A stretch of 64,000 nucleotides of DNA from Isoetes taiwanensis (GCA_021234155.1 JAJEKV010000008.1:22845106-22909105), one strand, 5' to 3'; numbered from the stretch's first letter, positions 1 to 11,235 are shown. Notes: generated by a model from the sequence alone, not told the origin. Made by a program: numbers and translations.

Positions 1-171
1 TAGGACCATTGGCTCGGGTGTGCGCTGCGCCTTGTTTGTCAGGTATTTGGCAATGTTTGGAACATCACCTACATCTACCTCCTTTCGGAAGACATGGAAA
101 ATTTGGTCGATGTCGGCCTCGGCAGCATGAGCACTGGCGCTATACCATCTGCGGAAATCAGAAGTTGCCAT
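1..171 (-). CDS. Element A ORF2, N-terminal 57 residues (partial)
   Basis: The ORF starts at the ATG at 171-169 in a good context (ACCATGG) and stays open for 57 codons to the window edge. It begins MATSDFRRWYSASAHAAEAD. The start resembles ORF2 of element B, which begins MAATDLLAWYQDGEHWDLQ and also follows the H3-like ORF. Both share MA, then T/S-D, then W-Y at position 9-10. No known domain is recognised. The matching position and N-terminus argue that this is a real second accessory ORF of the family and not a chance reading frame. Confidence 0.6.
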   Translation of the reverse strand, partial: MATSDFRRWYSASAHAAEADIDQIFHVFRKEVDVGDVPNIAKYLTNKAQRTPEPMVL

Positions 172-484
172 TGGTTAAATGCGAAAGAGGGTATCAAACG
201 GTTGCAAGAGCACCTCAGGGAGTTGGAAAATCGGCTAAGAGGGCAGGAGCAAACTTGTAGGGTGCCTTGTGTAAAATAAGGGACCTATTTATAGGAAAGG
301 GGAAAACCCTAATTTTTGGATGACTTGGAAAATTTCTGGGGTTGGGCAATTCTAGTCTATACTGAGGTCAAAATGGGAATTTGAAAACTAGTTCAAGTGT
401 TTGAGCGTGGCTGGATTACCTAAAGAATGCTATACAACAGGTTGGGAATCATTCGGGCAAGTTTTGGTGAAGAAATGGTAGGAG

Positions 485-551
485 GTCTCACAGCTTGCGC
501 CTCGCTCAAAAACTAAAGTTTAGTTTCTTGTCCAGGCGCGAGCTGTGAGAC
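485..551. repeat. 67-base foldback repeat, copy 1
   Basis: The 18-base arms 485-502 and 534-551 are inverted complements with a single T/C change, which a G-U pair tolerates. The loop holds a second palindrome, AAACTAAAGTTTAGTTT. This is one of four copies within element A, lying between ORF1 and ORF2. Confidence 0.8.
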
Positions 552-685
552 ATCAGTCTCATTTTCATCAAAACATGACCAATTTGATTAAACTAAGGGT
601 GTAAGGATGATGGTCTCATCAAATCAGGTAGAATCGACCCCTTATTTGGTCGATTTGGAGCTGTTTCGGGCGTGTTTTGGGCAAG

Positions 686-752
686 GTCTCATAGCTTGCG
701 CCTCGCTCAAAAACTAAAGTTTAGTTTTTAGTCCAGGTAAGGATTGTGAGAC
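686..752. repeat. 67-base foldback repeat, copy 2 (right arm decayed)
   Basis: Same unit as at 485-551. The left arm (GTCTCATAGCTTGCGCCT) and the inner palindrome are kept, but the right arm reads AGGTAAGGATTGTGAGAC and has lost part of its pairing. Confidence 0.75.
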
Positions 753-831
753 ATCACGTCTTTCTATCTACAATTGTCCTATTTTTCCAAAATAAAAGCT
801 AAAACTTGCTAACTTATCCTAATTAAGCAAG

Positions 832-1103
832 TTCAGACAATTAAAGTACTCAAAATTGTTCTATTATCACAAAAATTTTTCGATTATTTACAAAAAGTTT
901 AGGGGCGTTCTCCCTTGATGTGAGTAGCAAGTTGCATGTCTTGCCTCATCAGAGTCACTCGCTTCGCTTCAGACAATTAAAGTACTCAAAATTGTTCTAT
1001 TATCACAAAAATTTTTCGATTATTTACAAAAAGTTTAGGGGCGTTCTCCCTTGATGTGAGTAGCAAGTTGCATGTCTTGCCTCATCAGAGTCACTCGCTT
1101 CGC
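832..1103. repeat. 136-base exact direct duplication
   Basis: Bases 832-967 are repeated at 968-1103. The unit covers the 3' end of the H3-like ORF1. It belongs to the constant 136-base series and is probably an untrimmed contig overlap. Confidence 0.9.
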
Positions 1104-2194
1104 ATGGACAGTGCAAGCTGTGGAGTCTTCAAAATCTTTGCACTATCTTCGCGCCACCGCTTCTCGGAGTCTGGCGAAATCAAAGATCTCGCTCTCAGGA
1201 CCTCAGAGTCCGATCCTAAAATCCCCTGCATCACTTCTCTAACTAGCCGAGCAAAGGGGCGGGGAATCGGGGAGGCCGAGCTGTGTTGGAAGTGTCGGAT
1301 TTCCCCGTAGTGCTCTCTGCCGAGCCGTTTCTTGGTAAGCTTCTTCTGTGCAGGCTTTTTCGGGGCCTTGGGCTTGGGTGGTGGCGGTCTTAGGGTCTGC
1401 TGCTTGGTTGGGTGTCCTCCTTCAATGGCCCCGACCCTCGTTTTTCCTGGTAGTACTTGTCGTATGCCTCCCACTCCTTCATGTAGGCATTGTGCCTGAT
1501 CGGTTACTACCTGTTCAACTACTACTTGTTCAACGGCCGGGGGTTTGGAAGAACTTGCCCCTTCTGTGTTGGGGTGAGGCTCTTCGTCAGAACTCTCCGA
1601 GGGGGTTGGGGGATGATCGGGTGGCCGTTCAGTAATGGTGATCTTCGGGTTGGGCTTTTTCACCCTGGGGACGTCCTTGAACTTCCTTGGGCTCCCCACC
1701 CATTTCCCTTTCTTCTTTTTGGTCTCCTCGGCCGATTTCTTCTCTTCTTCTTCCCTCTTCCTCTTCTTCTCTTCTCTTCTCTTTTCTCGGCGTTCGTATT
1801 TCCTGATAAACCGAGCGAGGTCTTTTTCTTCTTCTGGCTGAAGTTTCGGCTCCATCTGCTCCTGTTGCTCCTCCGCTTCCTTTTCTCGGATCCAGGCTTC
1901 GACTTGTTCTTCGATGGTCGGCTCTGGAGTGGGTGTCCTCCTTTCCTCTCGGGCTTTGGTTCTCCTTTCCCGCTGCGCTTCCTCCTCCTCCTCCTCAATT
2001 ACTTCCGTCCCTGCTTCCGAGTGTACTTCCTCTTCTCCATTGTGCTCGTTCGAAGGTTCTCCTTCACTCGAGGAAGTTGGGTCGTTAGGGTTAAGGAGGC
2101 GCTCCTGCAGCATGCGTCGAATCGTGCTTGCATCGACGGCGCCGGTCGCTTCGCCTGGGCGGGCTTTCCTCGCAGTCTGTTTGGTCCGTGCCAT
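1035..2194 (-). pseudogene. Element A ORF1: histone H3 chimera with intact H3 tail, broken fold
   Basis: The first reading frame runs 2194-1091 (367 residues). It starts MARTKQTARKARPG, identical to histone H3 through K9; S10 is replaced by A. Residues 30-250 are charged and low in complexity: glutamate runs, then an R/E/K coiled stretch, then a basic proline-rich linker (PPPPKPKAPKK). Near residue 290 the H3 fold begins: YGEIRHFQ, then PFARLVREVMQG matches the H3 alpha-1 helix (REIRRYQ...PFQRLVREIAQ). After that the frame slips. The H3 C-terminus continues in another frame at 1136-1035, with [15 protein letters not shown] and KGERP then stop, aligning gap-free to the last 33 residues of H3 (19 identical by my count). 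An in-frame TAG also lies upstream of this piece. So the tail is pristine and the fold is disrupted by a frameshift around 1150-1190, real or from assembly. The long tail and VTLMRQD wording lean towards a CENH3-like ancestor. Confidence 0.85.
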
Positions 2195-2406
2195 GTTTGA
2201 CGGATCGTCAATCGGATCTCGGGCGCCAAAGATCGCCTTAGGGAGCGAGAGCTGGTTCCTAAGGCGGGAATGTTCAAATGAGGGGGGTCTACTTCTATTT
2301 ATAGCTTTTCAAATTTTTAGGTCAAACTTCAAGTTGCTCTATTTAACATGCTAAGATACCTATTTAGTTAAAACTTACACTTATTTCAGACTTTTCCTAC
2401 TTATTG

Positions 2407-2473
2407 GTCTCACAGGTCGCGCCTCGCTCAAGAACTAAAGTTTAGTTTTTAGTCCAGGCGCGAGCTGTGAGAT
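2407..2473. repeat. 67-base foldback repeat, copy 3
   Basis: Same unit as at 485-551, in the leader between the primer site and ORF1 of element A. Arms are GTCTCACAGGTCGCGCCT and AGGCGCGAGCTGTGAGA(T). Confidence 0.8.
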
Positions 2474-2596
2474 CTCACACATCTTTAAGTAATTAATGTA
2501 ATCAAATCATGCTATTATTACTAATTCCTATCTTAGAATTAGCTTTACCCTATTAGTTTTCTCAAATTCATCATGTTTAAGTGATCTTGGCTCAAT

Positions 2597-2663
2597 GTCT
2601 CACAGCTTGCGCCTCGCTCAAAAACTAACTTTTAGTTCTTCGACCAGGCGCGAGCTGTGAGAC
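2597..2663. repeat. 67-base foldback repeat, copy 4
   Basis: Same unit, same leader. The arms pair fully with one G-U. The inner palindrome has changed to AACTAACTTTTAGTT. Two copies sit on each side of ORF1. Confidence 0.8.
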
Positions 2664-2730
2664 CACCTCACTTGGAAAAAATTTTTGGCTTATTCTTTTT
2701 AGTCTTATTAAATTCCAATTTACTTAATTA

Positions 2731-3002
2731 TTACTAGCTTAGCATAAACTACAAAGATGAGAAAAAATTTTCCCACTTTTCGAAGCTTAAGGATCCTACC
2801 AAGTTAGTACTACTGGGAGCATGGCCAGTGCTTTGCTCTTGGTCTCCAAGAACATGCTCTGATATGTTACTAGCTTAGCATAAACTACAAAGATGAGAAA
2901 AAATTTTCCCACTTTTCGAAGCTTAAGGATCCTACCAAGTTAGTACTACTGGGAGCATGGCCAGTGCTTTGCTCTTGGTCTCCAAGAACATGCTCTGATA
3001 CC
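2731..3002. repeat. 136-base direct duplication across the element A primer region
   Basis: Bases 2731-2863 recur from 2867. The offset is 136. The second copy runs into the primer binding site. Same artefact-like series. Confidence 0.9.
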
Positions 3003-3003
3003 A
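2992..3003 (-). other. Primer binding site of element A (tRNA-iMet type)
   Basis: The minus strand reads TGGTATCAGAGC, the standard site complementary to the 3' end of plant initiator tRNA-Met. It starts one base inside the LTR end, as expected for minus-strand DNA priming. Confidence 0.9.
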
Positions 3004-3004
3004 T

Positions 3005-4498
3005 TGTGGACGCCCCTACTGTGATAACGATGCCCGCACCGTATACAGGGGGAGTTCATCCCACATACACGTCAGTAACATAACATCATATATCCACCTC
3101 GAAGGGTGGCGCATCAACATCTGCATAGACAAAGATCAGCACAATACAAAGGAAGTTCCTACCCACGGCTCAGACACAGGGATGGACTGACAAGCTTGGG
3201 TCTCCAGAGTTCCTTGTAGACAGAATCATGACAATGGAGGGGGCTGGCATAAGAACATGGCATTGGGTTGTCCACTCCATCCGCCCCTCCTGTGCACACT
3301 TTGCAGAGTAGGTTGACAAGTGTTAGGACCCGACTGTAGCCCGCCGGGTGCGTAGCCAAAGGGGCTACTCCTGGGTTACATCTCCCCAGGCCCGATGGGG
3401 CAGGTAGGGATCACTCCCACCCGAGGTCTACATACTTTGCAGAGTAGGTTGACAAGTGTTAGGACCCGACTGTAGCCCGCCGGGTGCGTAGCCAAAGGGG
3501 CTACTCCTGGGTTACATCTCCCCAGGCCCGATGGGGCAGGTAGGGATCACTCCCACCCGAGGTCTACATGCTGACCCAAGGTGGACCGGAGGGCCACCGC
3601 CCTTATTCGACTTAACCCACTGGAAGGTGAACTCCACCCCCGGAAATCGAGAGCCCATGCCTTGCCCGCACGCAGTGGCAAGCCATTAGACCTAGTCACT
3701 CTGATCCCCGGTAGGCCTTACACACCAGAGGGATCGATCAAGGGTCAGAACACGAACCTCGTTCTGAGCCAGTCTGGTCCCTTCACCCTCAACCGGTGAG
3801 GTTCTTGTACAATGGCCTAAAAACTTGTAATGCACTAAGAGGGACTAACTAGGAGCATCATCTACTAAGCTTTAAGTCTCTACCCCCTTCCCAATACAAT
3901 GAGTTCACGTAATCCATCCGGTCCATCATATCAACATAACAAATAATAAAGAACTAATCTATCTCATAGAGTTAGGTTCTTTAGTTAGATCAATCTCGGG
4001 ATCTACTTAGCTGTTAGGGGTGATCTAATAGGCTAAACCCCTTTGGTTCAAGGCCGGAGTGAGGTTTATGCTATTTGATCGACCAAATACCGATCCCCGG
4101 TTCACTCCTCTCGATCCGGCGTCCATGTCTCGAGATGCGGTCGGAAGGGCGACCGACACCGGGCGTGCTGGCGCATCGTGGGAGTTGGAATCGACTCCTC
4201 AGCGCCTTGACCGGGAGCTCGGAAGGTCTGTGGGTGAAAAAGGGGAATGTTAGGGTTTGATGCCTTATGTAGGCTATTAGTTAGGGTTTAGGGTTTCCAT
4301 GACCCTTGGTCTACCTTTAATGGGTTAAAGGTCTAAAGGTGCGCGCATTGCTTAAGTGTGCGCACCATTGCAAGTTGCCCCCTAGGGCGCCCCTTGTATA
4401 CGTATCGCGCATTACGCCGTCGGATGGGCGGTAATGTCTGGATTCGGCCAGAAGCAGGTAACGCCTTGAGGCCGTATATATCGCATCGAACGTCCACA
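3005..4498 (-). repeat. 5' LTR of element A (1494 bp)
   Basis: The ends form an 8-base inverted repeat, TGTGGACG at 3005 and CGTCCACA at 4491-4498, with canonical TG/CA termini. The inner end abuts the primer site. It contains a 136-base duplication (3301-3572), so the true LTR may be about 1358 bp. It shares a short block with the element B LTRs. Confidence 0.85.
3301..3572. repeat. 136-base direct duplication inside the element A LTR
   Basis: The unit starting TTGCAGAGTAGG at 3301 recurs at 3437 with no differences for about 133 bases. Confidence 0.9.
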
Positions 4499-5039
4499 GT
4501 ACCCAAGGGCTGCTTCAGCCAGCGGTTGTGGGGAGGTTGCGATCTCACTGACCACACTTAGGATCCTTCTATTGTGCGCAGACCCTCTTTAGCACAATTG
4601 TTGTAGTACATGAACGCCAAACTTTTATGACGTTTGGGAAAAATATGATTGTGGTATTCAAAGTATATTAAAGGAAAAAGGGAATTATTTTCAGATATAT
4701 CAAGAACATGTCACAGGATTCAAAACCAGTATTAATGAAATGCCCTGCTCGCAAGGGGCAATTTCAAAAATGAAGTGGCAATTTGAAAATTGGTTTCGCT
4801 TAATACCTTTAACTTAAAGTAAAAGATCTAGCTCCAAATGATACTTATGAGATGGAGTGTTAAAGTTCTTAAAAGGATAGGCGAGTGACAATGTATTGCT
4901 TCCGTTTACAAATGATTGGGTAGTTTTAATAGAGGACAAATGTTGTTAAATTGGTTGTTTTATTGAGAACATATAATATATGGCACAGGAGGCCAGAACA
5001 AATTTGAAGGCGAGCAAACACAACATGAATACAAACATT
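4499..5039. other. Interval without recognised gene
   Basis: AT-rich sequence between the element A LTR and the first LINE fragment. No open frame with recognisable content and no obvious repeats were seen. Confidence 0.5.
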
Positions 5040-6005
5040 CTACCACCAATGTGTAGTAGAAATGAACAAGCGGGAATACGGAGGGGTCGCCTGCTACTAC
5101 TGGACAGTCTTAGCACAATCAATTTCCCTGTGCAAGACAGACAAGCACAATAGGTACCTGTGGGTGCGCGTGCAAAACTGCACTGGCAACCCTCTCTTTG
5201 TGGCGGCCTGCTACTTCCCACATGCTGAGAGCAACTTCTATCATGCCCACTCGGATGTGGATAGGCTTCCTATGCCGATATATACAATGACATATAGCAG
5301 CAAAAGCAGTGGGGTAGTGTCATGCTCATTGGAGACTTCAATGCACGCACTTGCACAGAACAGCCCATGAGATTTGGCCCTTTGGCAGATGGTGTGTTGC
5401 AACTGAACCCTTCAGAAGGAGCTTGGCCACGGGCATCGGCTCACATTCAGGCCATGTGCTATGGAAGGCAGTTGTTCTTCCTTTGTAGTATCTTTGACCT
5501 GGTGATTTGCAATGGACTAGCACCGTGGTCGTCCTCTCGCCAGTACACTTGCAGGCAGGAGAATCGGGGAGGCGGGTCCAGCGTGGTGGACTATGTGTTG
5601 GTGGCCGAGCAAGACATTCATGTCGTCAAGCACTTCCGAGTGGGGGCAGATGGTAGGGATGAGGAGGTGGACTCAGACCACCTACCACTCTACTTGCAGC
5701 TGGCTTGGCAGGTTGCTTCAACCACCTGTACAACACCTCCTCGATTACTATGGGCACGCTTAGACTTACTTCCAGATGCTCATAGAGGATCTGGCAAGCA
5801 TTCCACAGTGCTCTATGCTGGAGCAACAAGCGGACATGCTCATTGACGTCCTCGAGACTACTGCAAAAGGTGTTTTGGGAAAAGCCGCCCCCGACGAACC
5901 TCGAGGGCAACGACCTTCCCGTGTAACCAGTGGTTTAATGCTGAGTGCAAGGAACCGCATGCTCCTCATAAGTAGAGATTTGAGTGGCGCAACGTGGGCC
6001 CTCTA
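5040..6005 (+). pseudogene. LINE fragment 1: endonuclease domain
   Basis: Two overlapping frames (5062-5370 and 5322-5846) encode the exonuclease-endonuclease-phosphatase domain of a plant non-LTR retrotransposon. Visible motifs are GDFNAR near 5330 (the catalytic D/N strand), GGGSSVVDYVLV near 5570, and SDHLPLYLQLAW near 5672 (the terminal S-D-H motif). A frame change falls just before GDFNAR, and no reverse transcriptase follows, so this is a truncated, dead copy. It is related to the LINE copies at 7860 and 54940. The EEP domain nicks target DNA for target-primed reverse transcription. Confidence 0.8.
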
Positions 6006-7859
6006 GATCTGGGATCGACGGCCGACGCGGCGATACCCAAATCTCTACTTATAATGGGGCAGCTTATATAATTGCATATATATACAAGTTTTTTAATCGA
6101 TCCTACGGTGCATGTTCCAGTTTGTGCATGTTTCAGTTTTCTAAGAGTTTATGAAGATTCTCCCTTAGATTTCCTTAGTTTTTAGAGATTCTCTAGCCGG
6201 CGCCTTGTGCACCTCTGGGAGTCGAAGCCAAGTGTGACCCTTTTATTTATGGAAGTAGCTCGTTGTAGACGACATTTGTTGTAGTCCTGCTTGTATTTGA
6301 TTTGTGTGAGCCTATTATGTAGTGCCAAATGGAAATGACGGGTTGCTGGTAATTAGAATCTATAACTCTAACTTGTTCTACTCCAAAACTTATGGGTTCG
6401 CTCTTGGAATTGGTAGATGTGCTAGAGACAATGTAGGATTGGGCGGGATGTTTAATTAGTAAACATAGTTGTTATGCTTACCTAGTTTGCCTCGGGACAT
6501 TGTGTGGCAATGTTTTACTTTAGAGGCCTGGGCAATTGAATAAATGTATAATGGTTTTAGACCATTAAAGAAAAGGTGAGCACCCATAAATCGGGGGCTC
6601 ACCATTGATCTGGGGTAATCGACAGGTGCAGCAAAAGGTGCTGAAACAAATCGGATGTTTCCGATTTCTCTGCCATTGACCAGAATCATCAATCTAGAAA
6701 GGGAAAAGCACACACCAGATTTCTTCCAGTCCTTACCTGCTGTACACACCTTTTGCATTACACACCCTTGGGCATATTATAGGACCTTGAGGCAGTTAAG
6801 ACACTTTGTTTCTTTGCACGGCCTCATGGACAATTGGATGACTTGGGCATATGACTAGGTGGGTGAAGAAAATGTCGTTTTAGAGCCACATTGGATATAA
6901 AGAAGAATTTTGAATTTTAGAAATTACCATAATGTGGGTTGGGCGAATAGCCATCCACCACTATTTGGCAAGCTTTGGAGACACGTTATATACAAAATGA
7001 ATTAAAATTTATTGAAATGTGGTATAAGGCTTGGAAAGGAATCTTGTAGTTGTAAGGATATAGCATTATTGGACCTACTCTCGGCATGCTATATTTTAAG
7101 TGACGATGGGACCCGTAAAGGTAGGGGCATTAATTTCATTGACCCATTATTACTTGGACACCCATAAAGTTGGGTGCTTTAATTTCCTTGATCCTTTGTA
7201 ACTTGGACATACACGTATGGCATTGCAAAAGAAAAGGGGAAAGGAGAATCTTTCCCCACAAAGATTTGCATGATGGAACTTTCCATCTATGGATTTACTT
7301 TAAAAGGGCAATTTAAATTTGGAGCAGATTTAGATGGAAATTTGTGATTGGAAGGAGGTTGGAGCAGGGTTCGAAATTAGAATTTGCCCCAACCATTAAA
7401 AATGCCAGCTTACATTTAAGGCTGCCGGAAATACATGAAATTATAGTGTATTTTCCCGGAAATCCTTAGAAATTTCTCCGAAAATAGCCTGAAAAAACGC
7501 CGGGAATATTTTTTGGCTATCGGAAATTTTTTGGAATGACTGGATTTTTAAGGGTCGAACCCCCCCAATTTCGAACCCTGGGTTGGAGCTTTATTTATCC
7601 TAGTTTCTAGTTTAGTTTAGATATGCTAAACTTTAAGTGAGGTCGTACACATAAAATTCGAGGCTATAATTCCCTTGCCCATTGTAACCCGGACTAACAC
7701 GTATTATTATCTGACTCTTTTACCCTAGTGAACGCTGTTGTAGAAATAAAATTCTAGAGTGTGTAAGAAGAGTGCTTTGAACGGTAATGAAGGACCATAG
7801 CGGACTCTGCCAAGCTATGGTCAATCTATGGTGCGCTGCATTTTACAGATGTTCTTAAA
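6006..7859. other. Interval without recognised gene
   Basis: About 1.85 kb between two LINE fragments. Short frames on both strands (for example 6456-6758 minus) show no recognisable motif. Confidence 0.5.
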
Positions 7860-9345
7860 GAGTTGTTTCGGGAAACCACACGCTTTTGTTGCACGGTTAT
7901 GTTGCTTGGCGACTTTAATGCACGCACAGGAGCCGAGCAGGTCCCAAAATTTGAGCCCCTGGCAGAGGACGTCTTGCAGCTGAATCCCGCAGAGGTGGCT
8001 TGGTCAAGGGTATCAGATGACAACCATATTTCGCGCTATGGCAGGCAGTTGTTGTTGCTGGGTAGTATCTTTGATCTGGTTATTTGTAATGGGTTGGCAC
8101 AATGACCATCTTCCACCTGCTTCACTTGTAGACAGGAGAACCAATGAGGCGGCTCCAGTGTGGTGGATTATCTGCTGGTTGAGGAACAGGATCTGCACCT
8201 GGTTGCCCATTTTTCCATTGGAACAGACACTCCGGACGAGGAAGTGGACTCGGACCACCAGCCCTTGTTCGTGCATCTCCAGAGGCGGCTCCAGTGTGGT
8301 GGATTATCTGCTGGTTGAGGAACAGGATCTGCACCTGGTTGCCCATTTTTCCATTGGAACAGACACTCCGGACGAGGAAGTGGACTCGGACCACCAGCCC
8401 TTGTTCGTGCATCTCCATTGGCAAGCTCCCCCGCATCCTCGCCTCAACACCCGGGTGCCCTAGCTGCGCTGGACTACCCGCCATGCGGGGACCTATGCCC
8501 GGTTGCTGGAGCATGACCTGGCGGGACTGCAACTCCCCACACTTCAATAGCAATCTGCTGCTTGCGACTCACACTCCGGCGGCCGGTGAGAGGCGCTTTG
8601 GGAGAGGCTCCCTCACGTGAACCCGGGCACTACCACCTTCCCCTTAGCGGGGTGGTTGATGATGAGTGTTGGGAGCTCAAGCACACCTCCGCAAGTCAGC
8701 GATCCCACCTCCAGCCCCACGGGCCATCGGTCAATACCGCTCCTTCCTCAAGAGCAAGAAATCCGGCTACCTCAGAGCATCGATAGCAGATGTTTGGTCT
8801 CCGGATCGGCACCCCAAGACGATCGGAGAAGGGTCTTGAGCAAGGCTGCTGACCCGGGGAACATCACCCCTGAGCAATGGGTGCGGTATTTGCAGCGGAC
8901 TTTGACCCGACTTTCTCGGGCGCGGGACACCAATCCCTCCACAGATAGGCTTATTCAACAAAGCATTGCAAGAAGGCTTCCCTCCGCAGTGGACCACTAG
9001 TAGAGTTGTGCCCATATACAAGGCAGGGGACCCTCAATGCCCGGCCAACTATCGTACTATTATGGTCAGCTCTCTCTTTGCAAAACTGTTGGCTGGCATC
9101 CTTGAGCAGCGACTGACAATATGGGCAGAGGAGGCAGATGTGCGAGCTCTCACACAGGCAGGTTTTTGGCCCATGCATTCCACCATTGATCATATCTTCA
9201 CTCTGTGCACATTGATTGAGGATAGCAGGAATCACCGACAAAACCTGTACTGTTGTTTCGTGGATTTCGCAAAAGCTTTTGACACAGTGCCCCGGGACAG
9301 ATTATGGAACAGACTGCGGCAGCTGGAGACTCCCCTTGACTTGCA
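7860..9345 (+). pseudogene. LINE fragment 2: endonuclease and start of reverse transcriptase
   Basis: This copy is of the same family as 5040-6005. GDFNAR lies at 7908-7925, and SSVVDYLLVEEQD with DSDHQPLF lies near 8155-8270. The reverse transcriptase part follows at 8966-9345: VVPIYKAGDPQCPANYRTI and then FVDFAKAFDTVPRDRLW (RT motif A, with the FVDF aspartate). The frame breaks several times, and a 136-base duplication at 8146-8417 repeats the SSVVDYLLV part. The homology stops abruptly at about 9345, upstream of the catalytic DD motif, where it meets the interrupted host exon. LINEs normally lose their 5' end, so this 3' loss suggests a deletion or a misjoin. Confidence 0.8.
8146..8417. 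repeat. 136-base exact direct duplication in LINE fragment 2
   Basis: GAGGCGGCTCCAGTG... at 8146 is repeated at 8282 without differences. It duplicates the last endonuclease motifs. Confidence 0.92.
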
Positions 9346-9551
9346 GAGGAGCAAGAGCACCAAAATTTTGGCTTCTCCAAATAGCATGACTCCAAGCAAC
9401 AGCGAAGCACTCAACATTTTGTTCTGGAATAATAGGAAACTTAGATGAATTTTGTAGAGTCAAAGTAGGAACCTCCTCTTGGTCATCCAAATCATGGCTG
9501 TCACTATCATTATTTCCATCATCAAACAGATCATCTTCAATCGAATCTTCA
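9346..9551 (-). pseudogene. Downstream half of an exon split by element B
   Basis: Minus-strand reading from 9551 gives an acidic stretch (DSIEDDLFDDGNNDSDS) and then VECFAVAWSHAIWRSQNFG. It continues in frame the coding sequence that ends at 25284 on the other side of element B, once one copy of the CTTCA target duplication is ignored. The encoded protein is not recognised. At 9345 it abuts LINE fragment 2, so the gene is cut twice. Confidence 0.7.
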
Positions 9552-10984
9552 TGTGACGTTCCATGTATTTATACGGAACACGTATAAACAACATGCTGAC
9601 ACGTCACCAACAAAGGTACGCCACCATGGGGTATTTTGACATTGACCTAAAAGGGATTTAATTAGCTATGTTAAATTAACCATTAAAGGATAATTATCCA
9701 ATTATTTGAATTGGACTAATTGGCTATTTAGGGGAGCGCCACCTGGCCTAATTCGATTGGCCAGCATGGGGACTTCCAAATTGGGTCACCAACTTGACCC
9801 CTAGCCCTGATTGACTCCCTAAAATCGTCCCAGAGGAGCAGGAGCTGAGCGCCCACCTTGCCAAGCACCTTTACCTGTGTAGCCAGAGCTGAGCGCCAAG
9901 TCCAGGGAAGATGGAAGCACCAAATGACAACGGATCCAGCAGGAACTCAGGTGGGTGGTTAGGATAGCTTGAGAATTCTAGGGTAGCGCCCCTGTTGGGC
10001 ACTTGTTGTGTTAGTTTCGTCTGTTCTCTCTGTGCTTTACTTGTAGGAACTAACCCTTGATTGTAAAGGTAAGTTCTCTTTATTTCGGATTCTGGTCTTG
10101 CTCTTAAAGGATGGATTGATAGTTCTTTGCATAGTATTATTCTGGAAATGGGGGAAATAAGGTGGGGTAGAGACCTCTGAGCCATGTTAGTAGTATACTC
10201 CTAGGTTGACTGCTGTAATTCCCATTATTGCGGCCTGTGCACAAGAGACCACCGAGTCATGGATGCTATGGAATTGCTTAGCACCAAATAAGGGACGTTG
10301 GCTAGGCCTGATAGCCAGTCACGAAGAGGGCCGGGTATGGGTCTGACACGATGCGGGGGTCGCTGATGCGGCACGTATTCTCTAGCTCACCCATGGAACC
10401 ACTGTGATCCTGAAAGGGGACGCTTCCCCGACCTGCCTCATCGGACGGGGCTTCATGAACCTTGTAGTAGGCTCGAAGGGTGATACCTTGAGTCTGCGTG
10501 TCCGGAAGGCTATAGTGATGCCATAGCATGATTGGACTCATCTGCAAAGTGTGCACAGGAGGGGCGGATGGAGTGGACAACCCTAGCCGATGTTCTATGC
10601 CAGCCAACGCCATGTCAAGATTCGGTCTGCTGATCTCTTGAGACCTAGCCGTCAGTCGATCCTCACTGGTGTCGGAGCCAGGGTAGAACCATGGGTTTGG
10701 GTGTTTTCCTTAGTATTAAATGCATATTCTTTGCCGTTGTCACTTGGATGGATGTGCCACCCCTCGTGGTGGTAAATTAAGATATGATTATGCTGTGTGC
10801 TAATCTTGTATTCATGCTTCCGCGACGTAGGAGCCCCATTGAAGGCGTGGGCCGAATGACCCCTCTATGTCCTTCACTTGAGCATCTTCTTATAGATGGC
10901 CCGAGTCAGACGGAGGGCCCTGCTCATGGTGAGTTTGTCGCCATGGGAGGGGAAAGTCCCCGTATGTATATGTCCGAGTGTCGT
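9552..10984 (+). repeat. LTR1 of element B (3' end missing)
   Basis: Begins TGTGACGTTCCATG right after CTTCA and follows the LTR3 sequence to ...GTCCGAGTGTCGT, where it jumps into integrase sequence (GATGTGCCTAACGCC). It is the genuine 5' boundary because it shares the target duplication with LTR3. Confidence 0.85.
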
Positions 10985-11235
10985 TGATGTGCCTAACGCC
11001 AAGTGGGAAGTGATAACCATGGATTTCATTGTAGGCCTTCCACGTACTCTCCATGGATACGATGCATTGATGGTAGTGGTCGACAAATTGTCAAAAATGA
11101 TGTATATGTCCGAGTGTCGTTGATGTGCCTAACGCCAAGTGGGAAGTGATAACCATGGATTTCATTGTAGGCCTTCCACGTACTCTCCATGGATACGATG
11201 CATTGATGGTAGTGGTCGACAAATTGTCAAAAATG
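10964..11235. repeat. 136-base exact direct duplication at the LTR1/integrase joint
   Basis: Bases 10964-11099 recur at 11100-11235, so the joint between LTR1 and integrase appears twice. Confidence 0.92.

Larger units (their letters stand above)
1..4498 (-). mobile_element. Element A: 5' part of an LTR retrotransposon carrying an H3-like ORF1
   Basis: Read on the minus strand, the order is LTR (4498-3005), primer binding site (3003-2992), an 800-base leader with two 67-base foldback repeats, ORF1 (2194-1035, histone H3-like), two more foldback repeats, and ORF2 (171 to beyond the window edge). The gag-pol part lies outside the window. The LTR shares a block of roughly 60 bases with the LTRs of element B (GCAAAGTGTGCACAGGAGGG is in both). 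The order ORF1 then ORF2 is also the same, so A and B are one lineage. The outer target-site duplicate cannot be tested because the other end is missing; the 5 bases next to the LTR are GTACC. Confidence 0.8.

Noticed and set aside
94-279. Plus-strand frame MENLVDVGLGSMSTG as a gene
   Set aside because: It is antisense to element A ORF2, which has the better context and a homologous start in element B.
1490-2200. A 236-codon plus-strand frame opposite the H3-like ORF1
   Set aside because: It is the antisense shadow of a repetitive charged coding region (leucine/serine/phenylalanine runs mirror glutamate/arginine/lysine runs) and has no independent motif.
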